Assembly (NCBI RefSeq): GCF_001514305.1
Contig: NZ_KQ949079.1
Coordinates: forward strand, 259,629-323,628
Length of the DNA: 64,000 nt
From: Streptomyces dysideae
GTDB taxonomy: Bacteria > Actinomycetota > Actinomycetes > Streptomycetales > Streptomycetaceae
Direction: 5' to 3'
In this document: in pieces, positions 17,791-27,771 of the stretch
How the letters are laid out: the number at the start of each line of letters is the position of its first letter
Numbering within the stretch: the stretch's first letter is position 1
Notes under the pieces: generated by a model
What the model saw: only the letters and a program-made list of their open reading frames with translations
Databases searched by the model: none
What the model was told of the DNA's origin: nothing
Program-made: the position numbers and the translations under genes

Positions 17791-18927
17791 TCAGAACCCG
17801 ACGGACTGGAGCGCCCCCAGGCCGACGTCGGCGTAGGAGTGCTTGCCGGAGACGAAGATGTTGACGCCGTAGTAGTTGAACAGCCAGCAGCCGAAGCCGA
17901 TCAGGCCCAGGTAGGCGGCCTTGCGGCCCTTCCACCCGGCCGTGGCGCGGGCGTGCAGGTAGCAGGCGAAGGCGACCCAGGTGATGAACGACCAGGTCTC
18001 CTTGGGGTCCCAGCCCCAGTAGCGGCCCCAGGCGTCGCCCGCCCAGATGGCGCCCGCGATGATCGTGAACGTCCACAGCGGGAATACGGCGGCGTTGACG
18101 CGGTAGGCGAACTTGTCGAGGGACGCCGAGGCGGGCAGCCGGTCCAGGACCGAGTTCGCGAAGCGGCCGGGGGTGCCGCCGCTCGCGAGCTTGTTCTCGT
18201 ACGAGTCCTTGAAGAGGTAGAGCAGCGTGGTGACCGCGCCGACATAGAAGACCGCGCCGCACAGGATCGCCGTGGAGACGTGGATGTACAGCCAGTACGA
18301 GTGGAGGGCGGGAACCAACTGGTCACTGGCGGTGTACAAGACAGTGACGGCGAGGCCGAGATCGAGGAGGACCGTGGTGATCAGGAACAGCCCCAGCCAG
18401 CGTACGTTCTTCTTCAGCGCGAGCAGCGTGAGGTACACACCGACGGCGACGGTGGAGAAGGTGATGTTGAACTCGTACATGTTGCCCCACGGCGCCCGCT
18501 GCACCGAGAGAGCCCGCGCGAGCACACCACCGAACTCGACGAGGAAGGCGAGCACCGTGAGCGAGATGGCGATACGCCCGTAGAGGTCGCCCTGCTCGTC
18601 CCCGCCGTGCGCCCCGGGCCCGTCCGGCACATCGCGGGAGCCGGCCGCGGCCCGCACGACGACCTTCGGCCGCTCCAGTACGGCGGTGGAGCCGCCCTCC
18701 TTCACGGTGACGGCGGGGGCGCCGGCCTTCTGCGTCCTCGCCTTCGTCGCGGTGAGCGCGGCGGCCGTGCGGCCTACCTTGCTGCGGCTGCCGAGGAGCC
18801 ATTCGGCGATGTACGCGAAGAAGGCCAGGGTGTACACGGCCATCGCGGAGTAGATCAGCGTATTGCTGAGGCTCGCGAGATTCTCGTTGGTCGCGGCGGC
18901 GAGATCGGTTGCGGCGGCGAGAGTCAC
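17791..18927 (-). CDS. ccsB: Cytochrome c biogenesis protein CcsB (ResC)
   Basis: A 378-residue membrane protein of the system II heme-handling family. The periplasmic WWD-type motif is readable as GRYWGWDPKETWSFITW, followed by conserved His in CYLHARATAGW and the C-terminal helices. Together with ResB it carries heme across the membrane and ligates it to apocytochrome c. The GTG start overlaps the TGA of resB by four bases, so the two are translationally coupled. A ~100-residue loop between the first helices is rich in Ala, Lys and Val, as in other actinobacteria. Confidence 0.95.
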   Translation of the reverse strand: MTLAAATDLAAATNENLASLSNTLIYSAMAVYTLAFFAYIAEWLLGSRSKVGRTAAALTATKARTQKAGAPAVTVKEGGSTAVLERPKVVVRAAAGSRDVPDGPGAHGGDEQGDLYGRIAISLTVLAFLVEFGGVLARALSVQRAPWGNMYEFNITFSTVAVGVYLTLLALKKNVRWLGLFLITTVLLDLGLAVTVLYTASDQLVPALHSYWLYIHVSTAILCGAVFYVGAVTTLLYLFKDSYENKLASGGTPGRFANSVLDRLPASASLDKFAYRVNAAVFPLWTFTIIAGAIWAGDAWGRYWGWDPKETWSFITWVAFACYLHARATAGWKGRKAAYLGLIGFGCWLFNYYGVNIFVSGKHSYADVGLGALQSVGF

Positions 18928-20666
18928 TTCTCAGACCCTTCGGCAGGTACAGCGGGGTGGGTTGGATCGGGGACGTCGTCGGGGTCGGGGGCGGGGTCGG
19001 GTACCCCCGGCGCCTGCTCGTACAGGATCCCGGCGAGGTCGCCGAGCTCCTCGGGCACCTTGGCGGACTCGCTGCGGCCGAGCCCGGCCATCTCGACGAC
19101 GGTCACGCCGTCGGGACCGGCGGTGGCCCGCACCCACACCCGTCGGCGCTGGATGAACAGGGAGGAGGCGAGACCGAAGATCGCGGCGATGGCGCCGGCC
19201 AGCGCCCAGCCGCTGCCGGGCTGCTCGGTGACCTGGAAGTTCGCCCACTCCTTGGTGCCCTCGTAGGTGACCGAGCCGGCACCGTTCGGGAGCGTCATGG
19301 TCTCCCCGGGCCGCAGGTTCTCCCGCATCTGCTCGCCCTTGGAGTCCTTGAACTCCTTCATGTGCGACTTGTCGAGCTGGTACACGCTCTGCGGGATGCC
19401 CGAGTTGACGCCCAGGTCGCCGTGGTAGGGCTCCAGGTTCAGCACCGGGTTGAGCAGCGCCGGGAAGGTGGAGGACACCTCGTTGCCCACCGTGTAGGTC
19501 GGCAGGAGGAAGGCCTGGAAGCCGAGCTGCTCGGTTTCGCCCTTGGCGTTCTTGTAGCCGTCGAGGACCTTGACCACACCGGAGGAGGTGACGTTGGAGT
19601 CGAGCGGCAGCAGCGGCACCGCGTCGCGGAAGACGACGTCGCCCTTGCCGTCCCGGACGGTGATGACGGGGGCGTAGCCGTGGGCCGTGAGGTAGACCTT
19701 CGAGTCGCCGATCTCCAGGGGGTGGTTGACCTTGACGACGGTCTTCTTGTCCTTGCCGTAGGCGCCCTCGGCGTAGGTGAGGGAGGCCTGGTAGGTGCGC
19801 GGGGTGCCCTTGTTGGGGCCGGAGACCTCGTAGGTGCCGGCGAAGTCGTTCAGGGTGAAGCTGAACGGCGTCAGGTCGTCGGTGGAGAAGAGGTTGCCGG
19901 ACTTGAAGTCGTCGTAGCCGATCAGGGTGTTGGAGAAGCCGTTGCCCTCGACGATGAGCTTGTTGCCCTCGGACTTGAAGAGCTGGCCCCAGGCGAAGGC
20001 GATCAGCATCACGATGAGGGCGATGTGGAAGACGAGGTTGCCGACCTCACGCAGATAGCCCTTCTCGGCGGCGACGGCGTCACCGGCGATGGGGGCACCT
20101 CCCACGTCCTCAAGACTGTGGGGGAGGGCGCGGAAGCGGCGCTTCTTCAGCAGGGCGAGGGCGGCCTCACGGACCTGCTCGGGTTCGGACTCGGTGCGCC
20201 AGGTCGTGTACGCGGGCAGCCGGGTCAGCCGCTTGGGCGCGCGCGGCGGGCGGCTGCGCAGCTGGCCCACGAACTGCCAGGTGCGGGGCACGATGCAGCC
20301 GATGAGGGAGACGAACAGCAGGATGTAGATCGCGGAGAACCACACCGAGCCGTAGACGTGGAAGAGGCCGAGCTTTTCGTAGATCGGCGCGAGGGTGGGG
20401 TGGGCCTTCTGGAAGTCGGCGACCTTGGTCTCGTCCTGGCCGGTCTGCGGGATCAGCGAGCCCGGGATGGCTCCGAGGGCCAGCAGCAGAAGCAGCAGCA
20501 GGGCCACCCGCATGGAGGTCAGCTGCCGCCAGAACCAGCGGGCCCAGCCGATGACACCCAGGACGGGCAGGTTGGGCGAAGCGTCCACGGGCGCCGTGGA
20601 CAGCTGGGAGCCGGCGGTACCGAGGTCCTGGTCCGTGGCCTCGTCAGGCGCGGTGGTCTTGGTCAT
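18924..20666 (-). CDS. resB: Cytochrome c biogenesis protein ResB
   Basis: A 580-residue ResB/CcsA-complex partner. Membrane helices occur near residues 52-72 (RVALLLLLLLALGAIPGSL), 108-128, 210-230 and 470-490. A large external domain (about 240 residues) lies between helices three and four, followed by a proline-rich acidic tail. It forms the heme lyase with CcsB. The second of four coupled genes (tlpA, ccdA, resB, ccsB), it starts four bases after the ccdA stop. Confidence 0.95.
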   Translation of the reverse strand: MTKTTAPDEATDQDLGTAGSQLSTAPVDASPNLPVLGVIGWARWFWRQLTSMRVALLLLLLLALGAIPGSLIPQTGQDETKVADFQKAHPTLAPIYEKLGLFHVYGSVWFSAIYILLFVSLIGCIVPRTWQFVGQLRSRPPRAPKRLTRLPAYTTWRTESEPEQVREAALALLKKRRFRALPHSLEDVGGAPIAGDAVAAEKGYLREVGNLVFHIALIVMLIAFAWGQLFKSEGNKLIVEGNGFSNTLIGYDDFKSGNLFSTDDLTPFSFTLNDFAGTYEVSGPNKGTPRTYQASLTYAEGAYGKDKKTVVKVNHPLEIGDSKVYLTAHGYAPVITVRDGKGDVVFRDAVPLLPLDSNVTSSGVVKVLDGYKNAKGETEQLGFQAFLLPTYTVGNEVSSTFPALLNPVLNLEPYHGDLGVNSGIPQSVYQLDKSHMKEFKDSKGEQMRENLRPGETMTLPNGAGSVTYEGTKEWANFQVTEQPGSGWALAGAIAAIFGLASSLFIQRRRVWVRATAGPDGVTVVEMAGLGRSESAKVPEELGDLAGILYEQAPGVPDPAPDPDDVPDPTHPAVPAEGSEK

Positions 20667-20669
20667 CGA

Positions 20670-21440
20670 TCAGATCCCCACAGTGAATCCGGCGGACCAG
20701 GACTGCATGTCCTGTACGAGGCTGTCCCAGGCGCCGGTCAGCAGCAGCAGACCGGTGACGATCATCATCGTGCCGCCGACCCGCATCACCCAGACATAGT
20801 GCCGCTTGACCCAGCCGAAGGCGCCGAGCGCCTTGCGGAAGGCGACCGCGGCGAGCACGAAGGGCACACCGAGGCCGAGGCAGTAGGCGACGGTCAGTAT
20901 GGCGCCGCGGCCGGCGCTCGACTGCTGCGAGGACAGGGCGAGCACGGAGGCGAGGGTCGGGCCGATGCAGGGTGTCCAGCCGATACCGAAGAGCGCGCCG
21001 AGCAGGGGGGCGCCGACCAGTCCGGTCACCGGCTTCCTGTGGAAGCGGAACTCCCGCTGGGTCATCCATGGCATCAGCCCTATGAAGAACACACCCATGA
21101 GGATCATGAGCGCACCCAGCACCTTGGACAGGACGCCCTGGTGCTCCTGCAGGTTGTTGCCGAAGTAGCCGAACAGGGCCCCGCTGGAGACGAACACGGC
21201 GGTGAAGCCGAGGACGAAGAGGGAGGCGCCCGCGACCATCCGGCCGCGCCGGGCCTCGGCGAGGTCGGTGCCGGTGACGCCAGTGACGTAGGACAGGTAG
21301 CCGGGGACCAGCGGCAAGACGCACGGCGAGAAGAAGGAGACGAGTCCGCCGAGCAGCGCAATGGGCAGAGCGGCAAGCAGGGCGCCGTTAAGCACCGTGC
21401 CGTTGTAGCCCTCCGCTGCGAACGTGGTGACTGCGCTCAC
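20670..21440 (-). CDS. ccdA: Thiol-disulfide transporter CcdA
   Basis: A 256-residue DsbD-like membrane protein with six helices. The redox cysteines are Cys40 in SFFSPCVLPLVPGYL and the one in GIGWTPCIGPTLASV near residue 157. It passes electrons from cytoplasmic thioredoxin outward to the TlpA lipoprotein encoded immediately upstream. GTG 21440 is one base after the tlpA stop. Full length and intact. Confidence 0.95.
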   Translation of the reverse strand: MSAVTTFAAEGYNGTVLNGALLAALPIALLGGLVSFFSPCVLPLVPGYLSYVTGVTGTDLAEARRGRMVAGASLFVLGFTAVFVSSGALFGYFGNNLQEHQGVLSKVLGALMILMGVFFIGLMPWMTQREFRFHRKPVTGLVGAPLLGALFGIGWTPCIGPTLASVLALSSQQSSAGRGAILTVAYCLGLGVPFVLAAVAFRKALGAFGWVKRHYVWVMRVGGTMMIVTGLLLLTGAWDSLVQDMQSWSAGFTVGI

Positions 21441-21441
21441 G

Positions 21442-22071
21442 TCACTTCTCCGCGAGGACCGGGGCGATCATCTTGCGCAGTTTTTCCTCGCTGAGCGCGG
21501 CCAGCGAGCGGGCCGCGATCTTCCCGTCCCGGTCGAGGACGAGCGTGGAGGGGATCGCCTGCGGGTTGAGCGTGCCCTTCTCGAAGCGGAGCATCAGCTT
21601 GCTGCTCGGGTCGTACAGGCTGGGGTAGGTGACGCCGTACTGCTTCTCGAAGGCGAGGGCGCTCTTGACCTGCGGGTCGGCGACGTTGATGCCGACGAAC
21701 TGAACGCCCCGCGGCTTGAGGTCCGTGTAGACCTTCTCGAGGTTGGCGGCCTCGGCACGGCAGGGGGCGCACCAGGATCCCCACACGTTCAGGACGACGA
21801 CCTTGCCCTTGAAGGATGAGACCGCGAGCTGCTTGTCGTCGATGGTCTTGCCGGACAGGTCGGGGGCCTGGTCGCGCTTGCCCTTCTCGACGGTGGAGAT
21901 GCCGTCCTTGCCCATCACGAAGTTGGTGTCACCGCCACCCCCGGAGACGCCTCCCGAGGAGCACGCGGAGACGAGCAGTGCCGCGAGGGCGGCACCGGCG
22001 GTCGTCAGGGCGGCGCGACGCGAGCGGGTCCAGGCGGTAGGGCGCAGGGGGGTGCGGCTGGCGGCACTCAT
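21442..22071 (-). CDS. TlpA/ResA-type thioredoxin lipoprotein
   Basis: A 209-residue exported thiol-disulfide oxidoreductase. The lipobox LVSAC places lipidation at Cys37 after a basic signal peptide. The active site is WCAPC (Cys101, Cys104) in VLNVWGSWCAPCRAE, and the cis-proline segment is QAIPSTLVLD. It reduces the CXXCH of apocytochrome c before heme attachment and receives electrons from CcdA. First gene of the four-gene cluster. Confidence 0.93.
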   Translation of the reverse strand: MSAASRTPLRPTAWTRSRRAALTTAGAALAALLVSACSSGGVSGGGGDTNFVMGKDGISTVEKGKRDQAPDLSGKTIDDKQLAVSSFKGKVVVLNVWGSWCAPCRAEAANLEKVYTDLKPRGVQFVGINVADPQVKSALAFEKQYGVTYPSLYDPSSKLMLRFEKGTLNPQAIPSTLVLDRDGKIAARSLAALSEEKLRKMIAPVLAEK

Positions 22072-22137
22072 GTGAAAAGTTTCGCATGCCCGTTCTGAGG
22101 ATCTTGCGCACCCCCCTCACGGGCGCAAGACCGCATT

Positions 22138-23424
22138 TCAGGCAGCGTTCTGCGAGCTCCCGGAAGGGCTCGCAGGGGTGTCCTTCAGGAAGGCGTTCCA
22201 GCCCCCGGCCGGCTCCTGCCCCACATCGAGCGTCCGCAGCTTGGCCAGCACCTCGGGCTCCTGTACGTCCATCCAGTCGACGAACTGCCGGAAGGAGACG
22301 AGGCGTACGTCGGCGCCCTTCTCCTTCTCCGCGGCGATGTGCTTGAAGGCCTGCTCGACGGCGTCCATGTAGATGCCGCCGTTCCACTGCTCGAAGTGGT
22401 TGCCGACGAAGAAGGGGGCGCGGTTGGTCTCGTAGGCCCGCCGGAAGCCCGCGATGTAGGCGTCGCCGGACTGCTTGCGCCAGGCCGGGTAGTTGTAGGA
22501 GGGCGCGTTGGTCGAGTTCACGGACTGGTTGGCGAGCATGTTGTAGTCCATCGAGAGGACCTCGAAGCTGCGCCCGGGGAAAGGTATCTGCTGAAGCGGC
22601 AGATCCCACAGGCCCTCCTTCTTCACCGGCCACACCTGGCGCCCGCCCGGCGAGGAGGCGTCGTAGCGCCAGCCCAGTTCGCGGGCGGTGGGCAGCAGGC
22701 TGTCCTGGCCGAGGAGGCAGGGCGTACGGCCGCCGATGAGCTCCTTGTCGTAGTCGAAGGGCAGCGCGGGCAGCTCTGACCACCCGGTGTTGGTCCGCCA
22801 CTCCTTGACGAAGCCCTTCGCCTGCTGGATCTCACTGCGCCACTGCTGGGGCGTCCAGTTGCCGACGCTGCCGGTGCCGGCGCAGAAGTGGCCGTTGAAG
22901 TGGGTGCCGATCTCGTGGCCCTCGAGCCAGGCGCGGCGGACGTTGGCCAGTGTCGCCTTGACGTGGCCGTCGGTGAGGTAGCCGATGTCGGAGGCGCCGC
23001 GCGGGTTGTTCGGGGGGTCGTAGAGCCGCTTCTTCGACTCGGGCAGGAGGTAGAGGCCCGAGAGGAAGAAGGTCATGCTCGCGCCGTGGTCCTTGGCCAG
23101 GTCCAGGAAGCGCGGGAAGAGGCCGTTGCCGACCTCGGCGGCCCCGTCCCAGGAGAAGACGACGAACTGGGGCGGGGTCTCGCCGGGTTCGAGGGGCTTC
23201 GGGGCGGCGGGCTGACGCGGCTGCTTGCCGGTGTACGAGGTGGAACCGTCACCGAGGGGCCGGGCGGGGTGCTTCTGGGCGCCGGGCCGGTTGCCGCCGG
23301 AGTTCCCGGAACCAGTTTCCCGGTTCGACCCGTCTGACGGCGTGAGGGTGCCGCATCCCGCGAGTCCGAGGGCGGCGGCACCGGCACCGAGTCCGAGTGC
23401 TCCCCTTCGAGTGAGAGTGCGCAT
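22138..23424 (-). CDS. Lipoprotein with polysaccharide deacetylase-like domain
   Basis: Exported protein of 428 residues. The signal peptide MRTLTRRGALGLGAGAAALG is followed by lipobox LAGC (Cys24). After a Gly/Pro-rich linker comes a NodB-like domain: VVFSWDGAAEVGNGLF (metal Asp region) and HEIGTHFNGHFC (the H-x(3)-H pair). An upstream ATG at 23442 is possible, but ATG 23424 has GGGGA at better spacing. It lies upstream of tlpA with a 66-bp gap, so it may share its transcript. Expected role: cell-wall glycan deacetylation; not demonstrated. Confidence 0.85.
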   Translation of the reverse strand: MRTLTRRGALGLGAGAAALGLAGCGTLTPSDGSNRETGSGNSGGNRPGAQKHPARPLGDGSTSYTGKQPRQPAAPKPLEPGETPPQFVVFSWDGAAEVGNGLFPRFLDLAKDHGASMTFFLSGLYLLPESKKRLYDPPNNPRGASDIGYLTDGHVKATLANVRRAWLEGHEIGTHFNGHFCAGTGSVGNWTPQQWRSEIQQAKGFVKEWRTNTGWSELPALPFDYDKELIGGRTPCLLGQDSLLPTARELGWRYDASSPGGRQVWPVKKEGLWDLPLQQIPFPGRSFEVLSMDYNMLANQSVNSTNAPSYNYPAWRKQSGDAYIAGFRRAYETNRAPFFVGNHFEQWNGGIYMDAVEQAFKHIAAEKEKGADVRLVSFRQFVDWMDVQEPEVLAKLRTLDVGQEPAGGWNAFLKDTPASPSGSSQNAA

Positions 23425-23493
23425 TGCATCCCCGTTCGTCATGTCCTGTGGTGGTCACCCAGTCAGAGGGCATGAGGAGCGGGGAGGTTCCGC

Positions 23494-23512
23494 GAACTAG
23501 TACATAGTTCGT
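23494..23512. promoter_or_regulatory. CGAACTA-TAGTTCG inverted repeat, candidate operator
   Basis: A perfect seven-base inverted repeat with a five-base spacer (CGAACTA GTACA TAGTTCG) about 70 bases upstream of the deacetylase lipoprotein start. It lies in a comparatively AT-rich 144-bp gap. A regulator site is the simplest reading. Too short and without a T tract to call as a terminator. Confidence 0.4.
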
Positions 23513-23586
23513 AACGTTTGTCACGGAACTGTCTTATACGTGACGGTCCTTACGGATGTCGGTTATGCGGTTACGTGGCTGTGCGG

Positions 23587-24276
23587 CTATGCACCGAAGG
23601 CCTTGTCCTTCCCCTTCACCGGCTTGGCGCCGGCGCGGAGATGGGCGGGCACGAGGTCGATGGCGGGCTCGGTGTAGCCGACGGACACGATCCGGTCGCC
23701 CTGGTACGTGAACGTCGTCAGGGAGGCGAGCGTGCACTGCCGCTTGCGCGGGTCGTGCCACAGGCGCCGCTTCTCGACGTAGGACCGCACGATCCAGATC
23801 GGCAGCTGATGGCTGACCAGCACGGCCTCGTGCCCCCGGGCCTGGTCCTTGGCGGCGTCCAGCGCCCCCATCATGCGGATGACCTGGTCGACGTACGCCT
23901 CACCCCAGGACGGCCTGAAGGGGTTGACGAGGTGCTTCCAGTTGGCGGGCTTCTTCAGCGCGCCGTCTCCGACGCCGAAGGTCTTGCCCTGGAAGACGTT
24001 CCCGGCCTCGAGGAGCCGGGCGTCGGTGGCGAGGTCGAGGCCGTGCGCCTTGGCGATCGGGGTGGCCGTCTCCTGGGCCCGCTCCAGCGGGGAGGAGCAG
24101 ACGTAGGTGATGTCGCGGGGGGCGAGGTTGTCGGCGACCCGGTCGGCCATCTGCCGGCCGAGCTCGGAGAGGTGGTAGCCGGGGAGGCGGCCGTAGAGGA
24201 TGCCGTCCGGGTTGGCGACCTCGCCGTGCCGCATGAGGTGTACGACGGTGATGTCGCCGTTGGTCTGGTTGCTCAC
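23587..24276 (-). CDS. Histidine phosphatase family protein
   Basis: A 229-residue phosphoglycerate-mutase-fold enzyme. The phosphohistidine motif is [13 protein letters not shown]; further active-site residues are in [16 protein letters not shown] (Arg, Glu) and [10 protein letters not shown] (His). The GTG start overlaps the TGA of hemL by four bases, so expression is coupled to heme synthesis. Substrate unknown. Confidence 0.9.
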   Translation of the reverse strand: MSNQTNGDITVVHLMRHGEVANPDGILYGRLPGYHLSELGRQMADRVADNLAPRDITYVCSSPLERAQETATPIAKAHGLDLATDARLLEAGNVFQGKTFGVGDGALKKPANWKHLVNPFRPSWGEAYVDQVIRMMGALDAAKDQARGHEAVLVSHQLPIWIVRSYVEKRRLWHDPRKRQCTLASLTTFTYQGDRIVSVGYTEPAIDLVPAHLRAGAKPVKGKDKAFGA

Positions 24277-25589
24277 GCGGTCGCCTCCGCTGCCGCTCGG
24301 GCCGCTGCCGGGAGGGCGTCGGCGATCCGCTGGACGGCCTGTTCGTCGTGGGCCGTGGACACGAACCAGGACTCGAAGGACGAGGGCGGCAGGTAGACGC
24401 CCTGCGCCAGCATCGAGTGGAAGAAGGCGGTGAAGCGGAAGGAGTCCTGCGCCTTGGCCTCCTCGTAGTTCCGGACGCTCCGGTTGGTGAAGAAGACGGA
24501 GAACATGTTGGAGGCGTTCTGCACGGTGTGCGCGACGCCTTCCTTGGTGAGGGCCTCGGTGACTAGGGACTGGACGGTCTCCGAGACGGCGTCGACCTTG
24601 TCGTAGGCGGCCTCGTCGAGGAGCCGCAGCTGAGCGAGGCCGGCGGCGGTGGCGACGGGGTTACCGGAGAGGGTGCCGGCCTGGTAGACGGGCCCGGCGG
24701 GAGCGAGGTGGGCCATGACGTCGACGCGCCCGCCGAAGGCGGCGGCGGGGAACCCGCCACCCATCACCTTGCCGAAGGTCATGAGGTCGGGCTTGACCCC
24801 GTCGATGCCGTACCAGCCGGCGCGGCCGGTACGGAAGCCGGTCATGACCTCGTCGGAGATGAAGAGGGCGCCGTTCTTCCGGCAGGCGTCCTTGAGTCCC
24901 TGGTTGAACCCGGGCCGGGGCGGTACGACGCCCATGTTCCCCGGGGACGCCTCCGTGATCACACAGGCGATCTCGCCGGGGTGCCGGTGGAAGGCCTCCT
25001 GGACGGCCTCGAGGTCGTTGTAGGGCAGGACGATGGTGTCGCCGGCCTGGGCGCCGGTGACGCCGGGGGTGTCGGGCAGCGCGAAGGTGGCGACGCCGGA
25101 CCCCGCCGCGGCGAGCAGGGAGTCCACGTGCCCGTGATAGCACCCGGCGAACTTGATCACCTTGGGCCGCTGGGTGAACCCGCGGGCGAGCCGGATGGCG
25201 GACATCGTGGCCTCGGTCCCGCTGGACACGAGCCGCACCTGGTCGACGGGCTCGATCCTGGCGACGATCTCCTCGGCGAGGGCGACCTCGCCCTCACCGG
25301 GCGTACCGAAGGAGGTACCGCGGGAGACGGCGTCCTGGACGGCGGCGATGACCTCCGGGCGCGAGTGCCCGAGGATCATGGGCCCCCAGGAGCAGACCAG
25401 GTCGACGTACTCGCGCCCGTCGGCGTCGGTCAGGTAGGGGCCGCTGCCGGACACCATGAACCGGGGCGTGCCGCCGACGGCGCGGAAGGCACGCACCGGC
25501 GAGTTCACGCCGCCGGGCGTGACGGCGGACGCGCGGTCGAACAGGGCCTGCGAGACAGGCGCATCGTATGAATAGGGCGTTTCGCTCAT
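24273..25589 (-). CDS. hemL: Glutamate-1-semialdehyde 2,1-aminomutase
   Basis: PLP enzyme that converts glutamate-1-semialdehyde to 5-aminolevulinate in the C5 tetrapyrrole pathway. The 438-residue protein is full length. The PLP lysine lies in [17 protein letters not shown] near residue 270, and [20 protein letters not shown] is the typical N-terminus. The start MSETPYSYD at 25589 is family-consistent; the frame is open further upstream without coding character. First gene of a run leading to cytochrome c maturation genes. Confidence 0.95.
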   Translation of the reverse strand: MSETPYSYDAPVSQALFDRASAVTPGGVNSPVRAFRAVGGTPRFMVSGSGPYLTDADGREYVDLVCSWGPMILGHSRPEVIAAVQDAVSRGTSFGTPGEGEVALAEEIVARIEPVDQVRLVSSGTEATMSAIRLARGFTQRPKVIKFAGCYHGHVDSLLAAAGSGVATFALPDTPGVTGAQAGDTIVLPYNDLEAVQEAFHRHPGEIACVITEASPGNMGVVPPRPGFNQGLKDACRKNGALFISDEVMTGFRTGRAGWYGIDGVKPDLMTFGKVMGGGFPAAAFGGRVDVMAHLAPAGPVYQAGTLSGNPVATAAGLAQLRLLDEAAYDKVDAVSETVQSLVTEALTKEGVAHTVQNASNMFSVFFTNRSVRNYEEAKAQDSFRFTAFFHSMLAQGVYLPPSSFESWFVSTAHDEQAVQRIADALPAAARAAAEATA

Positions 25590-25973
25590 GTCCTGCGACT
25601 TCTCCGACCTTCTCCGACTGCTCGGACTCCGCTTGCCACTGACCTCCTCAGGGTAGGCCAGGGCGGTTCGGGGGCAGCGGGGCCGCTGGGAAGGCGGGCG
25701 CCGGGCCCGCTGCTGAGTCGGGGAAGGGCCGGGGCAGACCCCCACTCCCCCGCGATCTGCGAAACTGGGAGTGATACACACAGCTCACACGGACCACGTG
25801 CTCAGGGCTGCCAAGATCTTGCGCACAGAACCTACGGACACAACCTGCGGGCGGAAGCTGCGGACAGTGTTTCAACGCACGTTTCGGCGGGCGGACGTGG
25901 GGGAGGTCAACTGACACGATGATCGGGTTGCGCGGCGGGGCCATGCATCCTAGAAAAGCAGTCGGGTGGAGAT
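25590..25973. other. Divergent intergenic region upstream of hemL
   Basis: A 384-bp gap between hemL (minus) and the conserved gene at 25974 (plus), so both promoters must lie here. A seven-base dyad CACTCCC...GGGAGTG around 25745-25773 is the only clear symmetry. I see no riboswitch fold, tRNA or small coding sequence that I can support. Confidence 0.4.
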
Positions 25974-26612
25974 ATGCATCGCGGTGGCGGACTGGGCGAG
26001 GGGACTGATGACCTGGGTCCTCGACGTGCCCGGCGAGGCAAGCACCGGCGCGACGCGGAGGAATCGAACGAAGCACGGCAGGAACGCGGTGTGCCGAGTG
26101 AGTCGGAGCGGGACGACGGACGTATCGAACGTCGGATCGAGCGGCTCAGGGCGGGGAGCAGGAATGGTGGTCGGGTGGGGGTGACGTACAAGTACTTCGG
26201 CGCACCGGACGGCGCGACCGCGGCCCGCGTCCCGATCTCGATGCGCCCCGAGGAACTCGGCGGCGACGAGCTCGGCATGAACGGCATGTTCACCAAGATC
26301 AAGCCGGAGACGATGGCCGCGATGGTCCTGACCGGCATCGAGGGCGTGCCGCTGCACAAGGTGCCCCCACTGGAACTGGTCGTCCTGCACCCCGACTACG
26401 CGGTGGTCAAGCTGCCGATGACGGTCGTGGATCCACTCCGGGGCATAGGCGAGGAAGCGGTGGGCGCGGCGGCGTTCATCTGGTCGACGGTGCCGGACCG
26501 GGGTGGACCGCGGGACGCGTTCAATGTGTACCAACTGCTGCACGAGTGGCAGGACTTCAGCCATCGGTTGCATGAGGCGGGGCATCAGCCTTACTGCCTC
26601 GTGTGGCCGTGA
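25974..26612 (+). CDS. Conserved Streptomyces protein of unknown function
   Basis: A 212-residue protein. The first ~65 residues are Arg/Gly/Glu-rich and disordered. The remaining domain, from TYKYFGAPDGATAARVPISM, is compact, with conserved-looking segments GMNGMFTKIKPETMAAMVL and FNVYQLLHEWQDFSHRL. It is divergent from hemL, a position I believe is conserved in the genus. No catalytic motif or membrane segment is seen. A shorter start at GTG 26178 would give only the compact domain. Confidence 0.75.
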   Translation: MHRGGGLGEGTDDLGPRRARRGKHRRDAEESNEARQERGVPSESERDDGRIERRIERLRAGSRNGGRVGVTYKYFGAPDGATAARVPISMRPEELGGDELGMNGMFTKIKPETMAAMVLTGIEGVPLHKVPPLELVVLHPDYAVVKLPMTVVDPLRGIGEEAVGAAAFIWSTVPDRGGPRDAFNVYQLLHEWQDFSHRLHEAGHQPYCLVWP

Positions 26613-26679
26613 CCTGGGGGTTCACTGGTATCGGGCGGGGTCTTCGGGCCTCGCCCTTCTCAGTGCCGGAGAGGGGCCG

Positions 26680-27739
26680 TCAGGCGGCCAGGGCGCATTG
26701 AGGGCACATTGGTTTCGCTGGGAGCACTGATGCGCCCTGGGCGGCGGGCGGGTCGCCGTCGTCTTCCGCCTCGGCCTCCGCTTCCGTGAAGGCGTCGTCG
26801 ATCGCCTTGCGGGTGCGGGTCTCGCTGGATGGCAGTAGGTGCGTGTACGTCCGCAGCGTGAAGCCCGGGTCCGAGTGGCCGAGGTACTCGGAGAGCGCCT
26901 TGATGCTCTCCCCCACGTCCAGGAGCACGGAGGCGTAGGCGTGCCGGAGGGCGTGCATGCCGTCTTCCGGGGCCGCCTGGAGGTAGCGCGCGCCACGCTC
27001 GCGGGGAGGGATCACGCCGGCGGCGGCCAGGGCGAGCTTCAAGGCGCCCATGTTGAGGACGCTGCGGTTGTAGGCTCCGCTCTTCTTGTCGACGAAGAGG
27101 AGGCGGAAGGTCTTCGGCTCACCGTCCGGCTTGGCCCAGGGCAGGGTGACCTCGACTGGCGGGAACTCCTTCATGTGAGCCTTGAGGGCCGAGGCGAGCT
27201 GAGCCGACAGGGGCACTGAACGGATCCTGTTGCCCTTGGGCAGGGCGAAGACGGGCTTTGTGCCGACGAGCCGCACCTGGCGGTTGACGTGGATCCAGCC
27301 GCTTTTGAAGTCGATGTCCTCGACTGCGAAGCCGAACACCTCGCCCTGGCGGAGGCCGCAGCCGAAGGCGAGCTTGCCGCCGGCCTCGAAGCGCTTCGGG
27401 AGACCGGCGATGACCGCGCGCACGCGTTCCAACGACCAGGGGATGATCTTCTTCTTGGTCGCCGTCGGTAGCTTGACCGACTTCGACTTGCAGGGGTTCT
27501 TCGGCAGCAGCCCGTCCTCCACGGCCATGCCGAGGATGCTGGAGAGGATGTCGAAGACGCCCTCGATCGTCGATACCTCCAGTTCGGCGTCCTGGAGCGT
27601 GCGAATCCAACCCTGAATGATCGAGGGCTGGTTGAGGGACCGCAGCTCACGTCGGCCGAGGTGCTCGACGATGTGGTTGCGGACGGTCGCCTCGTAGCGG
27701 AGCGCGGTCGTCGGGCCGACAGAGTTCGCGTCGAGCCAC
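26680..27739 (-). pseudogene. Tyrosine integrase lacking its N-terminal domain
   Basis: About 350 residues of a phage/ICE-type tyrosine recombinase. Core-binding and catalytic regions are present: first Arg in AFGCGLRQGEVFGF, HALRHAYASVLLD (His-x-x-Arg) and GFTLRTYTHLLPS with the nucleophile Tyr. The usual N-terminal arm-binding/zinc domain is absent. The coding similarity ends at VWLDANSVGPTTALRY near 27739, immediately adjacent to the truncated start of the plus-strand acetyltransferase. No ribosome site supports a native start. No flanking tRNA or direct repeat was found, so no att site is proposed. Confidence 0.75.
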
Positions 27740-27771
27740 ACGAAGGAAACCTCCCCGAGGTCTTCCGGCAG

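Noticed and set aside
18909..21494. Plus-strand open frame of about 860 codons across the cytochrome c genes
   Set aside because: It is antisense to resB, ccdA and tlpA, which have clear families. Its composition (Val, Gly, Asp, Glu, Arg) is what the complement of high-GC3 genes gives.
25590..25973. Riboswitch or sRNA ahead of hemL
   Set aside because: No recognisable aptamer core; only weak dyads are present.
26613..26679. tRNA attachment site next to the integrase
   Set aside because: I looked for a cloverleaf or a tRNA 3' end in the short gap and flanks and found none.
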